This document shows, piece after piece, positions 48,285-60,900 of a stretch of DNA of 64,000 nt. The DNA is from Euphorbia lathyris. Lineage: Eukaryota > Streptophyta > Magnoliopsida > Malpighiales > Euphorbiaceae. Position numbers and translations under genes: made by a program. Each line of letters opens with the position of its first letter. Within the stretch, counting starts at the first letter, position 1. The notes under the pieces were generated by a model that was given only the letters and a program-made list of their open reading frames with translations, had not been told where the DNA came from and did not search any database. Location: the NCBI RefSeq assembly GCF_963576675.1, contig NC_088916.1:80555501-80619500 (forward strand). Reading direction: 5' to 3'.

Positions 48285-48421
48285 TGGCGACTCTTCCATA
48301 TCTCCGAGCTCCGGTCCTGCCAGCAGCTTGATTCCACGATTGGTTGCTTTCGGCGCCAATCACCACTTACGTCGCCATGAGGTGTCCACCCCCCGGTCCG
48401 CCCGGGAGATTAGGTCGCGGC
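48285..48421 (+). other. Tat primer-binding-like site and leader start, downstream of the LTR
   Basis: TGGCGACTC (48285-48293) resembles the start of the primer-binding site of Ogre/Tat elements (tRNA-Arg type). Such a site follows a 5' LTR, not a 3' LTR. The piece stops at the Athila gag junction (about 48421-48430). Confidence 0.5.
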
Positions 48422-48428
48422 ACCTCGT

Positions 48429-49196
48429 CTAACATCTTGTTTTGAGGTTTTTCTCCGCTTGCCAATGAGAGCACCTTTCCGCCAATTCTTGGATTAAATC
48501 ATAAGCCTCCGTTTGGGTCTTCTTAAGAATGTTGCCACCTGCGGCGGAATCAATTGTGGCACAGTTAGCGGAAGATAAACCATTATAAAAAATACTAACC
48601 TGTTGCCACTTCTCAAATCCATGATGTGGGCATTTCTTCAATAGTCGACGAAATCGCTCCCACGCATCATATAGTCTCTCTCTCTCGGTTTGGCGAAAAG
48701 AACTTATCTCATTTTTGTACATCGCCGTTTTAGATGGAGGGAAGTACTTAGCTAAGAATTTCTTAACTAACTCATCCCATGTCCCAATGGATCCGGCCTC
48801 GAGAGAGTCTAACCAGTCAGCTGCATCGTCCCTTAAAGAAAAAGAAAACAACTTTAGTTTAATAGCTTCTGGTGGTACCCCATTTTGCTTAAGCATAGAA
48901 TAATGTTTAAAAAATTTATTTAAATGGGAGTTTGGATCTTCTCTCGGATCTCCGCCAAATTGACCGGAGTTTTGTATAAGTTGGATCATTGCCGGCTTGA
49001 TCTCGAAGTTGTTTGCTCCAATGGTAGGTTCCACGATACTTGAATTCATGTCCAAACGGTTCGGAGTGAGTAGATCCATGATGGAACGTTCCTCTTGCGC
49101 CATGTTTGCTCTTCGATTAGCCAAGTTCCTGTGGAAAGTACGCTCAATTTCAGGATCGGGCAATAATAAAGGCCAACTTAAACTTCTTGTGTTCAT
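48429..49196 (-). pseudogene. Athila gag, N-terminal part
   Basis: Gag forms the virus-like particle of the retrotransposon. The frame starts at ATG 49196 (MNTRSLSWPLLLPDPEIERT), about 80 bp after the primer-binding site, the normal distance for Athila. It contains a Retrotrans_gag domain (PREDPNSHLNKF, AADWLDSL, WDELVKKFLAKYFPP, ERLYDAWERFRRLLKKCPHH). It breaks off at about 48429, right at the junction with the Tat segment, so the C-terminal gag and its zinc knuckle are lost. No internal stops in what remains. Confidence 0.8.
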
Positions 49197-49274
49197 AAAA
49201 ACAACAAAAATAAAATAAAATAAAACGTCTAAATTAATAGAAGCTCGACTAGATTAATATTATAATTCTACTAT

Positions 49275-49291
49275 CCCCGACAACGGCGCCA
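49275..49291 (-). other. Athila primer-binding site
   Basis: On the minus strand, TGGCGCCGTTGTCGGGG lies six bases inside the 5' LTR. It has the TGGCGCCG...GGGG form of Athila primer-binding sites, usually ascribed to tRNA-Asp. Confidence 0.75.
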
Positions 49292-49297
49292 AAAACT

Positions 49298-51214
49298 TGA
49301 TGCGCGTTTTACGTATACGTGCATGTGAAGGCAAGTGTACCTTAATCGTGTATCAAGTAATAAAGTAGAAGTAGAGTATCGTTCCCACGAGGATGGTGAT
49401 TATAAGTATTAATCTTTTTGCTTACTATCTATTATTTAAACAACCGAAATGTAGAGTTTTGATGGACAACCAAGCTAAGACTTAAGCAAGAAGTGAGATG
49501 AAAATTGTACAAAATTAGATGAGAGATTACTTATATTAAAGAAACTAAGGCTTCTAGCTTCACTTAACCTCTTTACTTGGTAATAACACTTAACCCCTTC
49601 TAAGATGTTTTATCCTTTTTAAGATGACGATTTTTCTTATTAACTAATAGATTCTCGAGATTGGCTCTAAACTCTCGATTAATTACTTTCCCTTGGTCCG
49701 GCTCAAGTAATTAATCTAGAGAAGCATTAAGTTTTATTAGTTCCAAACCTTCGATTTATTACTTTCCCTTGGTCCGGCTCAAGTAATAAATCTAAGATTT
49801 GTAATAAGATTTAATCTAAACCTTTTTAACCTACTTTACCTTGGTCCGGCTAAAGTGATTACTTAAGATTCAAGAAAAACCGCTCAAGTAATTAGTTCTA
49901 AACTTTCGATTAATTACTTTCCCTTGGTCCGGCTCAAGTAATTAATCCAAAGAAGCATTAAGTTTTCTTATTTCCAAACCTTCGATTTATTACTTTCCCT
50001 TGGTCCGGCTCAAGTAATAAATCTAAAATTTGTAATAAGATTCATGAAAAACCTTGGAAAACCAATAAGCCACACTAAATGGTCTTTAGGTCCAACTTAT
50101 GAATTTCGATTAATCAATTTAATCACGATCAATATAAACGATTAATTATACCCAAGTAGAGAGTTGACCCATCTCCTACAAGCATTAAGAATCATAAGTT
50201 AGTTCTTAAAAAGGATAAAGATAACTTAAATAGGTTAAACGTAATTACCACATAATTAAGGTTAAGATCCGCTTTTAGCCTTAGTTAAGGGGGTTTTAGC
50301 CCATGATTAGATTAAAACACACCTTAGTAAGATAGATAATGGAGTTCATAGTAATAAAAGAGATTAAAGTTTAGAAGAAACCGTAATGACGATTGTCGAA
50401 TGAACTTTTTCAATAACTTAAAACTTACTTTTATTGAATGAACTCTTGCACAAACAACAACTTGACACAATAACAACAATTATAATAACACAAACAACTG
50501 ATTTTTGAAGAGAAAAATCAGCAAAGTAACATTATAGAGGGAGAAGTTAAGCCTAAGCTTGATGTGTCTTCAAATGGCACCCAAGGTCTCCTTTTATAGT
50601 AAAATGGCACACATAATTCCAAAGACCAAGTCTCCTTATGGCCTCCCACTCCCTAATCTTCTGAATTTTGCATTTAAGAGAGGATGGTGGAAGACTTTGA
50701 CAATTTAGGAGTTGAAATGTGTAAAGGTGGGAAAGGAATCATAGGCTTCAACATGTTCATTAACTTTGGGAATTTTCTGGGCTTGATACACTTCGAATTT
50801 GGAGAGGCCATTATTAGTCACTTGTTCATCTTTCTCTTAGCTTGCCAACGCATTTTGAATCGCCTCAATCCGAGTCCGTATGAGGGAGATACGTTGAAAA
50901 TACGAAAATGTGTCAAATCTGTCCTAGTGTGAACGATTGGACTTTTTATCTTACAGCACACATCCGCGACGAAGTGCACGCTGGGTGTCGCTAAAATTCC
51001 TTTTTTCTGGTCCCTTTTACTCCCGAGTTGTCGCCTTAAGCCCCGACTTGGTTATTTGTGCTGAAAACCTTGCGAAAGTGCCTAGAAAACACACAAATTG
51101 GCTTAGATACATAAAATGAAGAAAATATACAAAAACCATTATTAAAATTTATTAAAATGGTACAAAATAACTAGTAATTAAATACTAAAAATGCTATAAA
51201 TTACGACGATAACA
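49298..51214 (-). repeat. Athila 5' LTR (1917 bp)
   Basis: This is the 5' LTR with respect to the minus-strand element. A TATA box (ctataaaagg on the minus strand) is at 50590-50599. It differs from the other LTR by few substitutions and by an indel of about 18 bp (extra bases at about 50879-50896). It carries an array of stem-loop modules 'attactttcccttggtccgg'...'caagtaat' at about 49678-50030. Confidence 0.85.
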
Positions 51215-51926
51215 GCATGAGAATAGAGAGTCTATCTATTAGGGTTAAAGAAGTCCATTAATTTTAATATTGCAAAACGCTAATTGAAAAAGCTCTGGAG
51301 CTTTTTCTAAATTAACGTTTTCATCCCAAAACTCTCTCCCAAACCTTTCTCCACCAAACACTACAATCAGCGGTTTCAGTGGTCAAACCTCTAAAGTTGG
51401 TCAAAACCACTCTTTTTATCCCAAAACGCTCTTTACCAAACAGGGTCAAGATAGACTTTTCCATCCTATTAAAATCGCAGGAGCTTATCCGACATCCTTA
51501 TACCACCCCCTCTTGGGTATAGGATTTGAGGTATAAGACTCATATTCCGCTTTTATCTCCTTAACCTATCCCTAAATCAAACATGAGATAACTCATCTCA
51601 ATTTTTTTATCCCTATCCCCGTGTATTTTTTATACCTTCTCCCTATAATATATATATGAGCCGGCTAATATTAGTACATTAAATTATTTAATTTAACTCT
51701 TAAACAATTTGCCGGCTTCCATTTTGCATTATTACATTTCATGAAATAAAAGACTAATTAAATTTTCTCTTCATATGCAACAAAAAAACAAACATTTATA
51801 ATAACAATAGACTTTATGATACAACATTTTGTCATTTTACTTGATTACAATTAATTAATAGCATAGTTAACTTCTCCCATTAATTAATTAATTAATTACC
51901 TAATCATTATTTAATTAATTTAATTT

Positions 51927-51938
51927 GTTATATAATCC
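51927..51938 (+). promoter_or_regulatory. Possible TATA box of the MLO gene
   Basis: GTTATATAATCC lies about 35-45 bp before the ATG at 51972, which would leave a very short leader. The true start may be further upstream in the AT-rich 51653-51926, where (attaa)n repeats make other calls unsafe. Confidence 0.3.
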
Positions 51939-51971
51939 TAAGAAAAAAGTATTGAAAATTCTGTTGCAGCC

Positions 51972-54900
51972 ATGGCTCCTTCTGCTTCAGGAGATAGATC
52001 ATTGAGGGATACTCCTACTTGGGCTTTAGCATTAGTTTGTGCAGTTTTTGTGATAATTTCCGTCGCGATTGAGCACGGAATTCATTCATTAGGAAAGGTA
52101 ATTAAGTTTAATTATTTCCTAATTATATTCTTAATTTTATGTTTTATTATTATGTATATTAAGACCTTGTTTGTTTGCCGGAAAATATTGTACGACAACA
52201 GTGGTTTCAGAAACGACATAAGAAAGCCATGAATGAAGCTTTGGAGAAGATTAAAGCTGGTCAGGTTAATTTAATTTTTGAAATAAGTGTCAAGTTCTAT
52301 GATTATTGGAGAAGTTCAATTTTGTTCTTATCGTTTAAAATAATTTAATTTTGATGTTATGATAGGAATTTTAATTTGATTTTGACATTTTTGATGACAT
52401 TTTGTCGCTAATTTTTGTCGGTGTTGACTTGGAAAAGAGTCAAATTGAACTAGATTTTATATTAGAGAAAAATACAAAAATAAATTACGTGGTTTGACCG
52501 ATTTAAAAGACAGTACTCTAGTTTAAAAGTCTGCAAACAAGTGTCTGTACTTTTTGTAGTTTACAAACCCAATGATTCCTTTAAAAATTATTGTCGTAAC
52601 TATTTACCCTAAAAGGGAGCGATTTGGAGCAATTAAAAAATTAACTTTGTAAATTATCGAAAATTCAACGTCTAATTTTGCAAATTAACTAAACCACAAG
52701 TATTGTTTAGCCGAAAAAATGACTCATATATTCTTTAACTGCAAAATTCATAAAATATAGACCTATGTTTGCAAACTTTTAAACCACGAGAGCTGTCTTT
52801 GCAAATCGGTCAAACCACAAGGTTTATTCTTGTACTTTTTTCCAATTTTTTTTTATGATAAGGGTAAAATTAGGCTATTTTATACGATAACGATAACATT
52901 TATTTTTTCCAACAATTTTAAGAGCAAATTTGAATCCTTAATTTTTTTTTTCAATTAATAATTAATTTATCGTACTTTAATTTATTGATTATTTAATTAA
53001 TATAGAGTTTAATTAATTTAATTTCCATTGAATTACAGAGCTAATGCTGCTAGGGTTTATATCATTGTTGCTTACGGTGGGTACAAAATATATTTCGAAA
53101 ATATGCATCTCGGCTAGTTACGGAGACAACATGCTCCCTTGCAACCCTAAATATAAGGACAATGACGGAGGCAAAGAAGAAGATCGCCGGAGAAAGTTAC
53201 TTTCATTTGCCGGCGATGTAGTTTGGCGCCGAGCTCTAGCAGCTGCCCCCGGTGCTGTAGATTATTGCAGCACGAAGGTGATTGATCTGACATCATTTAT
53301 TATTTTTACTGTTTAATTAGGGGATTATGGGAACCAAAACTCAAAAACTCGGAGAGTCGGTGGGCAAAAATTTAGTAAGAAAATAGATTTTTTAGGGGAT
53401 TAAGAATCAGCGACGGAATAATCCATCACTAATAGATCAAATTTGTCACAATTCTATAATAATATGTTTAGCGACAGAATTTTCCGTCGACGTCTACTTT
53501 TTCATTCTTTTTCTCCCAAAGTCGGGTGGTCGACAGTTCCTCCATGACCCCTGTAGTTCTGAGGTGGCACATCAATAAGGGTGTTGATGTGTCAGCTTCT
53601 CAATGGTCTAAGATCTGTTACTCCGGGATCATAGTAGAATTTTTCAATATGGTACTAAATAGGTTATAGGCTCATCCGAAAATATTACAGTTAATTATAT
53701 ATAAATAGGTCTAATACATAAATAACCCCCTGAACTTGCCCAAATGTTGCAACTGTCCCCCCGAACTTTCAATTGTAACAACTTACCCCTCAAACTTGTC
53801 CAATTGTAAAACATAACCCCTCAAATTTGTCCAATTGTAAAACATAATCTCAAATTGCTGATATGGACTGCAATTGAAAAAACACGTGAAATACAAAAGC
53901 TGCAATGCTCGTGGAGTGTGATAATCAGATCTTTGGCGTGATATGAATCCGGAGAAACGTTTTTACGGTTGCTCAAGTACGGGATAAAAAAATTCTCAAT
54001 TTGGGGTTATGTTTTACAATTGGACAAGTTTAAGGGGTAAGTTGTTACAATTGAAAGTTAGAGGGGGCAGTTTCAACATTTGGACAAGTTCAGGGGGTTA
54101 TTTGTGTATTAGGCCTATATAAATACTAGTTGTCACTAAAAGCAGAAGGAGGTGCACGTAAACCGTTGCATTTTCAATACTGAAATCCACCCTGAAAGGA
54201 GTCGTTTTAGGAAACAGACAACCTAGGAAGAGAGATTTATTATTTTTACGACGTAATCAAACATTTTATATCTACTGATTAGAGAAAATTTATAACAAAA
54301 ACCGAGATATGAAAAAGAACAAACGAATACATAAATAAGATTAGTAATTGAATTGTATCAACTAATTAGTTAATTACTTTATGTATCTCATTAATTAAAT
54401 TATCTAAACGCTAATTTTAATTTTAATTTCAGGGTAAAGTAGCATTGATCTCGCAGACCGGAGTGCACCAATTGCATATATTTATATTCGTTCTTGCCGT
54501 TTTTCACATTCTCTACAGCGTCGTTACAATAGCATTGGCACAGGCAAAAGTAAGTTTCATATATATATATGGATGGAATGCAACGAATTCGGTGCACTCC
54601 TGCCCTCCGTCACTAAAACTAGTCAAGATTTATATATATGGATGGAATGCAACGAATTTCGTGCACTCCCCCCATCCGTCACTAAAACTATCGAAAGAGT
54701 TCGGGGAATTATATTTCTAGCCACTGAAATTCATTCCAAAAAAGGCGGTTTCAAGCAGCTCTTCGCCCGAGAACTCGAAAAAGCGTCTAGGGTTGCTGCA
54801 ACGGCATCACTAGATTTTTTTCCTGGTTCCGTCACTGATTAATTTATACGAACCATATCGCGATGAAAATGATTAGATTTATTTGTTTGTGGATATGATC

Positions 54901-57900
54901 AGATGAAGAAATGGGAAACTTGGGAATCAGAAACTTCATCTATGGAGTACCAATTCAACAATGGTAATTAATTCTTGAATTATTATTTTTCCTCGTTCGA
55001 ATTCCCGTTTATGAAATGGAGAAAACTTTCCATATTCCTGTCTCGGTTGGGATCCGTATTCTCGATTAAAATTAGTAGATTATATGTAATTAATTACTAT
55101 ATTTTCTTAATTAACATTGCATTTTCAATTTTTTTTTAACTTTACAGATCCTGATAGATTCAGATTAGCCCATCAGACTTCCTTCGTGAAACGTCACTCC
55201 GGCATCTCAACGGCGCCTGGGATTAGATGGATTGTGAGTTTATTATCAGTTTAATTCATTGAAGTTTCGATTAATTATAATCCCACGTATTAAGTTTCGA
55301 GTTACTAGAAAATTTGTGAACATAAAAATCGGTTAAAAAACGTTATTTATTTCATTTGCATTGAAATTATATATTTACAGTTCCGAGCTAACTTTTTTGA
55401 TCAATTGCTTAATATAAACAAATATAATTAATCAAATTTTCAATATGTAAAATTAAAAAATTAGATACTTAATTAAAATAAATAAAATAATACGAGGCCT
55501 AAATATAAATTTTTCGTTATAAATTGATGAGGACCATATATGATAAATATATTACATTCCTATGTTGCTTATAATCAGTAATTTTAGGAGGTATGCCTAA
55601 TTCATCTTAGCTATTGTATTCAATTAATCAGGGGCAGCCTACGGGGTCACTGAGGGTCGGTCGAACCCTAGAATATATTGAAAATATATTAACCGACGGA
55701 AATTGTAGTTTGCAAGTAGACCTGTTCACGGGCCCAGGTACCCGCTCGGTCCGTCCAGGCCCGTGTCCTCTAGGCCGGGCTTGGACATGAAAATTTATCT
55801 TTAGACTCAGATTTGCTAAAGCCAGCCTTGTTTTTTTGGACAGACTTAGAATTTATAAAAATAGCACGGACTGGCCCAGCCCGGCCAGCCTATTAATATT
55901 AATTAATAAAATTATATATTAATATTTATTTTTAAGTATAAATTTAATTTTTATTATTAAAAATTATACGTATATATTTAGGTGGGCTTATATGGGTTGG
56001 ACTTGGGATTTGATTTTTGAGCCCAAGCCCGGCCCGGCCCGAGCCGTCTAAATTAACTGCGGAATGGGATGGGCTTGGGTTGAGCATTTTTAGATAAAAT
56101 TCTGCTGGGCCCGGCCCATGAACATGTATATTTGCAAGATATAAAAATTCCGTTGGTAAGTACGTTATTTCCAGAGCTGTGTCAAATTTGACGTCATTGA
56201 GGGAATTAGCGACGAAATATTCTGCGGCTGAATTTAAATTCCACCAACACATTCCGTTTTTTTACTAATTTTTTGCCATTTCATCCTGAATATTTCGCTC
56301 TAGTTCCGCCACTGCAATTAATGGATTTACAAGTTTAGTTTTTTTTTTTGTAATTATTAACTAGGTCGGATTAATCGATAAATAGTGATTCGAATTCGAG
56401 ATCTTTACGTCAAGCGGTTTACGACTTCTGTTACTTAATTCTATATGTGTTTAATCAATTTGGCAGGTTGCATTCTTTAGGCAATTCTTTGGATCGGTGA
56501 CAAAGGTGGATTACTTAACCATGAGAAATGGATTTATTAATGTAAGTGGATTAGTTTATTCTATTAATCAAAGAGTTAAACGCGTCGTTGGTCACTGAAC
56601 TTACATGGTTGTCTCAAAATAGTCACGCAACTTGAATTTGTTTCAATAAAATTACTCAACTTTAAGTTTTGTCTCAATTAGGTCACTCTGACGATTCCAG
56701 TGATCAAAATGCATCGGAATGATATCATGGCTGACACGTGAGCAAGAGTTAGCTCGGATGTCATGTGTCCTTTCGATTAGATATCTAAGTTGATTCATAT
56801 CATCATTTTGATCCCTTTTAATCACTGAAATCGCTGGAGTGACATAATTGAAACAAAACTCAAAGTTGAGTGATTTTATTGAGACAAATTGAAGTTGAGT
56901 AACCATTCTGTAAGTACAAATCGACTGATTTTATTGAGACAAATCGACTGAATTTAACCTATCCCTACTAAAAAACTACTGATTACGGAAATTTCCATGA
57001 TTTATGTTAGAAACCCTCTTTTTCGATGGAAATGTAACATAATTTTTTTGTCGGTAATCCATTCTGATTGAACGTTCTGACGAAGTATGATGGATGTTCC
57101 GTCGCAAAGGAAGCCATAATTTTTGTGGCTATAAATCAATAGTGGAGGAAACGAGTGCATTGGGATTCGTTGCATCCCGACTACCAAAATCCATTCTAAA
57201 AGGATTGGTCTCCAGAGGCCTTCTTCCTGGAAAGAGTCCGGGGTGTTCCAATAACATCCCAGACCCTTTTCTCTAACTCCGCCGCAAAATTTAATCTACC
57301 CCTACTAAAATCTATCCGCTTATTTTATCTCGCCCCCTTCTCTCTCTTCATTTCTCGTACTCTTATATTCTTTTCGCCTTCTCTCACGCGAACTGTATTG
57401 TGTGTGTATATATAATGTAGGCGCATTTTGCTCCTAATAGCAAATTTGACTTCCACAAATACATAAAAAGATGCATGGAAGATGACTTCAAGGTGGTTGT
57501 GGGTATCAGGTTCTTTCTTCTCTTCTGAAAATTTTATAATGGTCCGAGTTCAAATAGATCTGACTAATGAGAAACCGACACGCAAACATACAATGTTAAT
57601 GTGTCAATTTCTCATTGGTCAACAACTCAATTATTTCTATTAAGGTAGATAGTTTATTATTTTTTTACTTTTTACATACGTATTATTGTCAGTCTGTCCA
57701 TGTATTAGCAAAAATACATTAAAATGTTCTCACGTTTTGCCCGTCAGCAAATTAATCTCTCTAATTAGAATTATCCAAAAATCTGTTAGTAAAAAACTAT
57801 GACTAACATACGTTTGACTAACAAATTCTCGAATGATTTTTAGCGAGAGAGATTAAACAGTTGACGAAAACAAAATTTAAAAACATTATAATATATTTTT

Positions 57901-60900
57901 ACTAGTATAGAAACGGGTAAATTACACCCATGGCCACTGAACTTTATCCATTTTCACATTATGGCCACTGAACTTCATTTCTTTCCGGTATAGCCACTGA
58001 ACTTTACACTTTTTAACACCGGTGGCCACACAACGCCTCAAAACGACCGTTGACGGCTAAAAATAAAAAATCCAAAGCGTTAATAATATTCTAAGGAACT
58101 TTAATTCTTGAAAATTTTCATTTTGAGGTCATTTAGGTGTTGTTTGGTTAGGAGAGAGAAAGTAAATTTTTAGAAAGAGAAAGCTCCAAAAAATGTGATT
58201 TTTGAAAATAAAAAATGTGGTTTTATGGTAAATGTCGTTCTGAACAACTTTAATTCTTGAATATTTTCATTTTGAGGTCGTTAACGATCATTAACAATCA
58301 TTTTGAGAAGTTAGTTAAAATTGAGTGGCCACCGGTGTTAAAAAAGTGTAAAGTTGAGTGATCATACTGGGAAGAAATGAAGTTCAGTGGCCATAATGTG
58401 AAAATGGATAAAGTTCAGTGGCCATGGGTGTAATTTACCCGTATGGAAACTGCTACGTAAGGACTAATAAATTTTTTATTTTGTATATTACTGTAATATT
58501 TGGACCTCACTTTTGACTTTTTATTTTCCTAAACTTTTGCAGTATCCCTCTGTGGATTTTTGCAGTCCTCTTTTTGCTGCTAAATGTTTATAGTAAGTTA
58601 GTTTGTACTTTATTGCTCGTATAGTATGATCACTAAACATCAAAACGTAATATATATAAAAATTACTTAACTTTACATTTTCTAATACTATGATCATTAA
58701 ACTTCAATTAACGTCTTAAAATAGAAAAATGCAAGAATTAAAATTATTTAGAATCACATTTATAATTTACCAAGGAGCCACGTTTTTTATTTTCGAGACA
58801 ATTTTTTGGAGCATTCTCTATCCTAACCAAACAACACCTAAATAACTTTAAAACGAAAAAGTTGAAAAATGAAAGTTGCTTAGAACATTATTAATTTTTG
58901 AAATTTTCTATTTTGAGGTCATGAACGGTCAGTTTCAGGCGTTAATTAAAATTTAATTGTCAAAATATAATTACATTTCATATTAATGTATGGTTATTCC
59001 ATTAATTATTATCCATAATTTTTCTGATGGGATCTTAAATTTACAGAATGGTACACACTTACCTGGTTGACACTGGTGCCACTTGTTGTAAGATATCCTC
59101 AATTGTTATTTTCATTATATTTATTTGAATTAAGTGTCGATTTAGCTCGTGAAGTTGACAGACAGATTTAATTTAGTCTAAATCGAAATTTAAGTATCGA
59201 TTCAATCTTGAAGTTAGTAATATTTAATAAATTAGTCCAAATTTGATAAAAAAAAAAGGTATTGAAATTGATTGTAGTTGGACTAATTTGTCAAATATTA
59301 CTAATTACGGAACTGGATTAATATCTATACTTCGATTTGGGCTATATTGAACATCTCTATCAAGTTCAAGGACCAAATTGACCCTTAATTTATATTTATT
59401 TATACTATGCATATGTTAATTAATATAGACTGATAAATACCGCCCCCAAATTATTTATCACCGCCCACATTTGGACTTTGTTGCCCTTCTCATAATTTTT
59501 AATCAAAAACTGAAAATTCTCTCTCCAAAATCATAAACTCAAACAACAATAATTGAAATTATGAAAATAATTGGTGTGACAACCCAAACCCCAAAAGTGG
59601 ATGATTACGAGTCGGAAACATTAAATTTTACGTTTTTTTATCAAAGAACTTATGAAAATAATACATATTTTTTATGACGATTTTGCATTTTTCGTCACAA
59701 AAAATTAAACGACTTAGTATTTTTCGTCACTAAAATTTTACGATTTTGCACCGACCAAAATTTGGCCTACGCGGATGCCGTATCTGCCCGTTCCATGGCG
59801 GGGGCAGATGTCGTATCCGCCCATGCCATGGCGGGGGCAGATGCGGCATCCGCCTAGGCCAAATTTTGGCAGATTCTCTTAAAAAAATCAGTTTTGAAAA
59901 AAAATTATGAAAAGGACAAAATTGTCCAAATAGGGGCAGTGATAATTTGGAGACGGTAAATAGCAATATCCTAATTAATTAAATAAAGGGTAAAATCATG
60001 CATTTGTAATTGAAAAGTTTACGGACAAAGGTTTGAGATTTTTTCTATTTGCAAAAACATTTTTTTACTAAAAGAGTTTAAATGAGAATTTCGATAATTT
60101 TATTGAAAGAAATGAAATTGAGTAATTTTTTCTAAAAACATACGTCAAATTTCAATGATTATCGATACAATTTACCTCTCGTCATCAACACTCTTAACTT
60201 AACATGTGTTATGCCAGCTGAGTAGACCTGTTCATGGGGTTGGACCGGGCTGGGCGTGAGCCGGGCCTAACCGGGCTTGTCACATAATTATTTTGTCCAA
60301 ACCCGCACTATATTTACATCGGGCTCGGGCTGGGCTGGGCCAAGCTAAAAGAACTAATTCCCAACCCCAACCCGGCCCGGCCCAACTAATATCTTTGTAT
60401 TTTTTTAAAATTAAAATTAAACTAAAAAATTATACTATAAATATATATAATAAAATACAATAAACTAAATTTTAGACGATTATTTCAATAAAAATCAATT
60501 AACGCAATCCTAAATAAAAAAATATTTTTTTAATAGTAATAAATAAAATAGTAACAAAAATATGTACACGTTCACCAATTCTAAAAAATATATTTGGAAA
60601 TTTTTATGTTGAAGAAATTTAAAATTTTTATTTTTGGAATATAAAGTTTATTAAACTATAAAAGTTATTAAATTAAAATTATTATTAAAATTTCGGGCCG
60701 GGCTGGGCTGGGCCTGGGTTTTGAGACAAATCCCAAGCCCAACCTACTCCATATGCGGGCCTAAGCGGGCTTGGGCCGGGCCGGACCTATTACGAAACAT
60801 ATACGTCCAAGCCCAGTCTTTAAAGAGCGGGCTTGGACGGGCTGGACGGACCAGTGGGCTTTTGAACAGGTCTACAGCTGAGGTCACCCTCCTAGAGAGG

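Larger units (their letters stand above)
31620..48421 (+). mobile_element. Tat/Ogre-type Ty3/gypsy segment, single LTR, circularly permuted order
   Basis: Order on the plus strand: leader remainder (31620-32700), gag with four gag modules, protease, reverse transcriptase, RNase H, second RNase H, integrase (to about 40099), an antisense PMD gene (43487-40547), a 39-bp minisatellite, polypurine tract, LTR (45446 to about 48270), then a primer-binding-like site and leader start (48285-48421). No LTR was found on the left. Two RNase H domains and an antisense extra gene mark the Tat lineage. Ends are approximate; no TSD was found. Confidence 0.75.
24842..51214 (-). mobile_element. Athila-type Ty3/gypsy element, interior replaced by Tat sequence
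   Basis: The LTRs at 24842-26741 and 49298-51214 are near-identical. On the minus strand the LTR reads TGTTATCG...CGCATCA. The flanks gcagg (24837-24841) and gcatg (51215-51219) match at 4 of 5 bases. The primer-binding site, gag start, integrase, env-like ORF and polypurine tract all agree with minus-strand orientation. Protease, reverse transcriptase and RNase H are missing; between about 31620 and 48421 lies a plus-strand Tat/Ogre segment instead. Confidence 0.85.
24474..51610. mobile_element. Two nested hAT-like MITEs, both split by the Athila element
   Basis: Outer MITE: the left part starts gggcgtttggtatt followed by gggataggga repeats (24474 to about 24668), and its right part has the inverted ctatccct repeats (about 51450-51610). 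Inner MITE: the left start is gggccatgtttggg (about 24670) and the right end ccaaacagggtc is at about 51436-51448. Their TSDs could not be fixed, so ends are approximate. Confidence 0.55.
23999..51643. mobile_element. Mutator-like foldback MITE, copy 3, split by 27 kb of nested elements
   Basis: The left part (23999 to about 24473) matches copies 1 and 2, starting gagataaggtgcaaaaatac. The missing right terminus (gtatttttt...accttctccc) lies at about 51623-51643. The 9-bp TSD tataatata is exact on both sides (23990-23998 and 51644-51652). Everything between about 24474 and 51620 is therefore later insertion. Confidence 0.75.

Noticed and set aside
54400..54842. Small frames around MLO exon 4
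   Set aside because: They consist of exon 4 read into its introns or of the 69-bp intronic duplication.
57094..57276. 60-aa frame in MLO intron 7, considered as an extra exon
   Set aside because: The MLO reading is continuous from 56541 to 57421 without it, and the frame does not match MLO.
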